DNA from: Roseibium album
Lineage (GTDB): Bacteria; Pseudomonadota; Alphaproteobacteria; Rhizobiales; Stappiaceae
NCBI RefSeq assembly: GCF_001404515.1
Contig: NZ_CXWE01000006.1
Location: 1-64,000 of the forward strand
Reading direction: 5' to 3'
DNA: 64,000 nt
This document shows positions 63,670 through 64,000 of this stretch, piece by piece. The notes beneath the pieces were generated by a model. The model searched no databases. It saw nothing but the letters and a program-made list of their open reading frames with translations, and was not told where the DNA came from. Position 1 is the first letter of the stretch; every line of letters starts with the position of its first letter. Position numbers and translations under genes: made by a program.

Positions 63670-64000
63670 TTAGTTCTCCATGACGCCCTTACGGCCCATC
63701 AATCCACGTGGACGCACGAGGAGGACAATCACCGCTACGAGGTAAATTATGATCTGGTCGATACCGGGAAAGATCGCCTTAACCTCGTTCATGGAAGCGA
63801 AGGACTGCAAAATTCCGAGCAAAAACCCGGCCAGGACGGCGCCGGAAAGAGAGCCCATTCCACCAACCACAACAACAACAAAACTTAGCACTAGGAAGTC
63901 CATTCCCATGTGATAGTCCGGTGGCAGGATCGGCGTATACATCACGCCTGCAAGCCCAGCGACAACCGCAGCGATGGCAAAGACGATCGTAAAACGGCGC
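63670..64000 (-). CDS. livH: Branched-chain amino-acid ABC transporter, permease LivH (C-terminal part, runs off window)
   Basis: The frame is open to the window end, so only about 109 C-terminal residues are seen. They read [20 protein letters not shown], then [20 protein letters not shown] and [20 protein letters not shown], and end [17 protein letters not shown]. These are typical of LivH. The 5' part lies beyond base 64000. Confidence 0.93.
   Translation of the reverse strand, partial: RRFTIVFAIAAVVAGLAGVMYTPILPPDYHMGMDFLVLSFVVVVVGGMGSLSGAVLAGFLLGILQSFASMNEVKAIFPGIDQIIIYLVAVIVLLVRPRGLMGRKGVMEN

Overview
The window looks like chromosomal DNA of a marine alphaproteobacterium. The suggestion of Stappiaceae (Roseibium/Labrenzia) or nearby Hyphomicrobiales is inference from protein style, GC-rich codon use and a type VI secretion system (T6SS) of the alphaproteobacterial Imp type with PpkA/PppA/TagF/FHA and no TssJ. 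LAYOUT. 1-8.6 kb is an accessory, partly AT-rich stretch with an IS3-family end, a decayed IS5-family and a decayed IS630-family element, orphan small secreted or membrane genes and a GNAT acetyltransferase; it stops at a tRNA-Pro(TGG). 8.6-11.7 kb is housekeeping: DUF192 protein, double cold-shock-domain protein, Sir2 deacylase, glyoxalase I and tRNA-Glu(TTC). 11.7-12.6 kb encodes a protein that aligns with the catalytic core of CyaA/ExoY/edema-factor cyclase toxins. 13.0-14.6 kb is a secreted caspase-like protein. 14.7-19.2 kb holds an ExbB/TolQ, two ExbD/TolR proteins, a TonB-like protein and two small exported proteins. 19.2-33.6 kb (minus strand) is the regulatory and membrane half of the T6SS: PpkA, PppA, TagF, TssM, TssL (with OmpA domain), TssK, TagH (FHA), a DUF6931-like protein and VgrG. 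34.0-46.3 kb (plus strand) is the sheath and baseplate half: OmpA-like protein, TssA, TssB, TssC, Hcp, TssE, TssF, TssG and ClpV. A peptidoglycan-binding protein with an HExxH motif, a candidate effector, follows. 47.5-57.5 kb is a co-directional minus-strand locus encoding a caspase-Sel1 protein, two glycine-rich lipoproteins, a second caspase-like protein with an EF-hand-like loop, a secreted protein, a CHASE2 adenylate cyclase and an M23 endopeptidase. 57.8-64 kb is ordinary: GNAT, ornithine-cyclodeaminase family, Ca2+/H+ antiporter ChaA and a branched-chain amino-acid ABC operon (livH partial, livM, livG, livF). HOW THE GENES MAY WORK TOGETHER. Three links go beyond a textbook T6SS. (1) The kinase PpkA and the TonB-like protein share a homologous ~200-residue C-terminal extracytoplasmic domain, which suggests a common envelope signal or ligand feeding both a kinase and an Exb-type motor. 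(2) A short motif (K/R)-T-(I/V)-(I/V)-(R/H) occurs in PpkA, TssL, TssG and the M23 peptidase. It is a candidate set of PpkA phosphosites read by the FHA protein, extending the T6SS phospho-switch to cell-wall cleavage. (3) Caspase-like proteins lie on both sides of the T6SS, two of them with peptidoglycan-binding-like C-termini. All of these links are inferences from sequence.
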